DNA of 13,795 nt. It comes from an uncultured Gammaproteobacteria bacterium. Lineage in GTDB: Bacteria > Pseudomonadota > Gammaproteobacteria > UBA9214. The stretch is taken from the NCBI GenBank assembly GCA_905480065.1, contig CAJQOV010000036.1:1-13795 (forward strand). Reading direction: 5' to 3'. This document shows, piece after piece, positions 13,421 to 13,795 of the stretch. Numbering within the stretch: the stretch's first letter is position 1; the number at the start of each line of letters is the position of its first letter. The notes under the pieces are model-generated. The model was not told the DNA's origin and searched no databases. It worked only from the letters and a program-made list of their open reading frames with translations. Both the position numbers and the translations under genes were made by a program.

Positions 13421-13795
13421 TCAAGGCCCGGACAGGTGGACGGCCGCCGCCGCCAGCCGCTTGCCAAGGGCCACGCAGAGTTTGCGTTCCTCGTCGGTGA
13501 CGGGTTGCTTGCTATCGGCGCCGGCGGTGTGGCTGGGTCCGTAGGGCGTGCCTCCGCTGCGTGTCGTCAGCAGTTCCGTTTCCGTGTAGGGCAGACCCAG
13601 TAGCAGCATGCCGTGATGCAGCAACGGCAGCATCATGCTGAGCAGGGTGGTTTCCTGGCCACCGTGCGGGCTCGAGGTCGAGGTGAACACCGCGGCGGGC
13701 TTGCCGGCCAGTGTGCCCGACAGCCACAGGCTGCTGGTCGAATCGATAAAATACTTGAGCGGTGCGGCCATGTTGCCGAAGCGGGTCGGGCTGCC
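13421..13795 (-). CDS. wrbA: NAD(P)H:quinone oxidoreductase WrbA, C-terminal part
   Basis: The gene runs off the right edge; 124 codons plus the stop are present, and the N-terminal flavodoxin FMN loop is missing. GSPTRFGNMAAPLKYFID, SSLWLSG, FTSTSSPHGGQE, HHGMLLLGLPY, TRSGGTPYGPS and AGADSKQPVTDEE follow the WrbA family path, including the residues around the FMN isoalloxazine. The enzyme reduces quinones by two electrons as a cytosolic tetramer, protecting against redox cycling. Its stop lies 14 bp before the preferred DUF2069 start (or overlaps the alternative one), so the two are co-transcribed. Confidence 0.93.
   Translation of the reverse strand, partial: GSPTRFGNMAAPLKYFIDSTSSLWLSGTLAGKPAAVFTSTSSPHGGQETTLLSMMLPLLHHGMLLLGLPYTETELLTTRSGGTPYGPSHTAGADSKQPVTDEERKLCVALGKRLAAAAVHLSGP

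Overview
The window looks like chromosomal DNA of a gammaproteobacterium, GC-rich and free-living in character. The best evidence is gene order on the right half. A purM-purN-DUF3108 operon is divergent from DUF2066, a CDP-alcohol phosphatidyltransferase and hda, followed by DUF2069 and wrbA on the opposite strand. From memory, pseudomonads and related gammaproteobacteria share most of this order. No tRNA, rRNA, CRISPR array, transposase or prophage gene is visible.

Left part (1-3444): the 3' end of dcd (dCTP deaminase) is followed by a repeat-bearing spacer with three copies of a short dispersed repeat. The third copy lies inside the 5' end of an unrecognised gene for a membrane-anchored protein. 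Facing that gene is a DeaD/CsdA-type DEAD-box RNA helicase with a structured, roughly 105-nt predicted leader.

Middle part (3445-8068): a class I-like polyphosphate kinase 2 runs tail-to-tail with a Nudix hydrolase whose sequence resembles Bacteroidota proteins. Next come an exported alpha/beta hydrolase with its own extended -10 promoter, a glycine-zipper 17-kDa-antigen-type lipoprotein, and a DUF900 alpha/beta-hydrolase lipoprotein. These last three are envelope proteins of unknown substrate.

Right part (8069-13795): purM and purN (steps 5 and 3 of IMP synthesis) are co-transcribed with an exported DUF3108 protein. On the other side of the divergent promoter region, DUF2066, a PgsA-like phosphatidyltransferase and Hda (the clamp-dependent DnaA inactivator) form a tightly packed operon. 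DUF2069 and wrbA are packed together, convergent with hda, and wrbA runs off the right edge.

Most of the window is ordinary core genome. The most interesting items are the repeat co-opted into an N-terminus, the coupling of an acidic-phospholipid-type synthase with Hda, the Nudix gene with a shortened Nudix box, a sequestered purM ribosome binding site, and a periplasmic hydrolase with a His-x-His-x-His and two-cysteine signature. I did not find a convincing wholly new multi-gene system.
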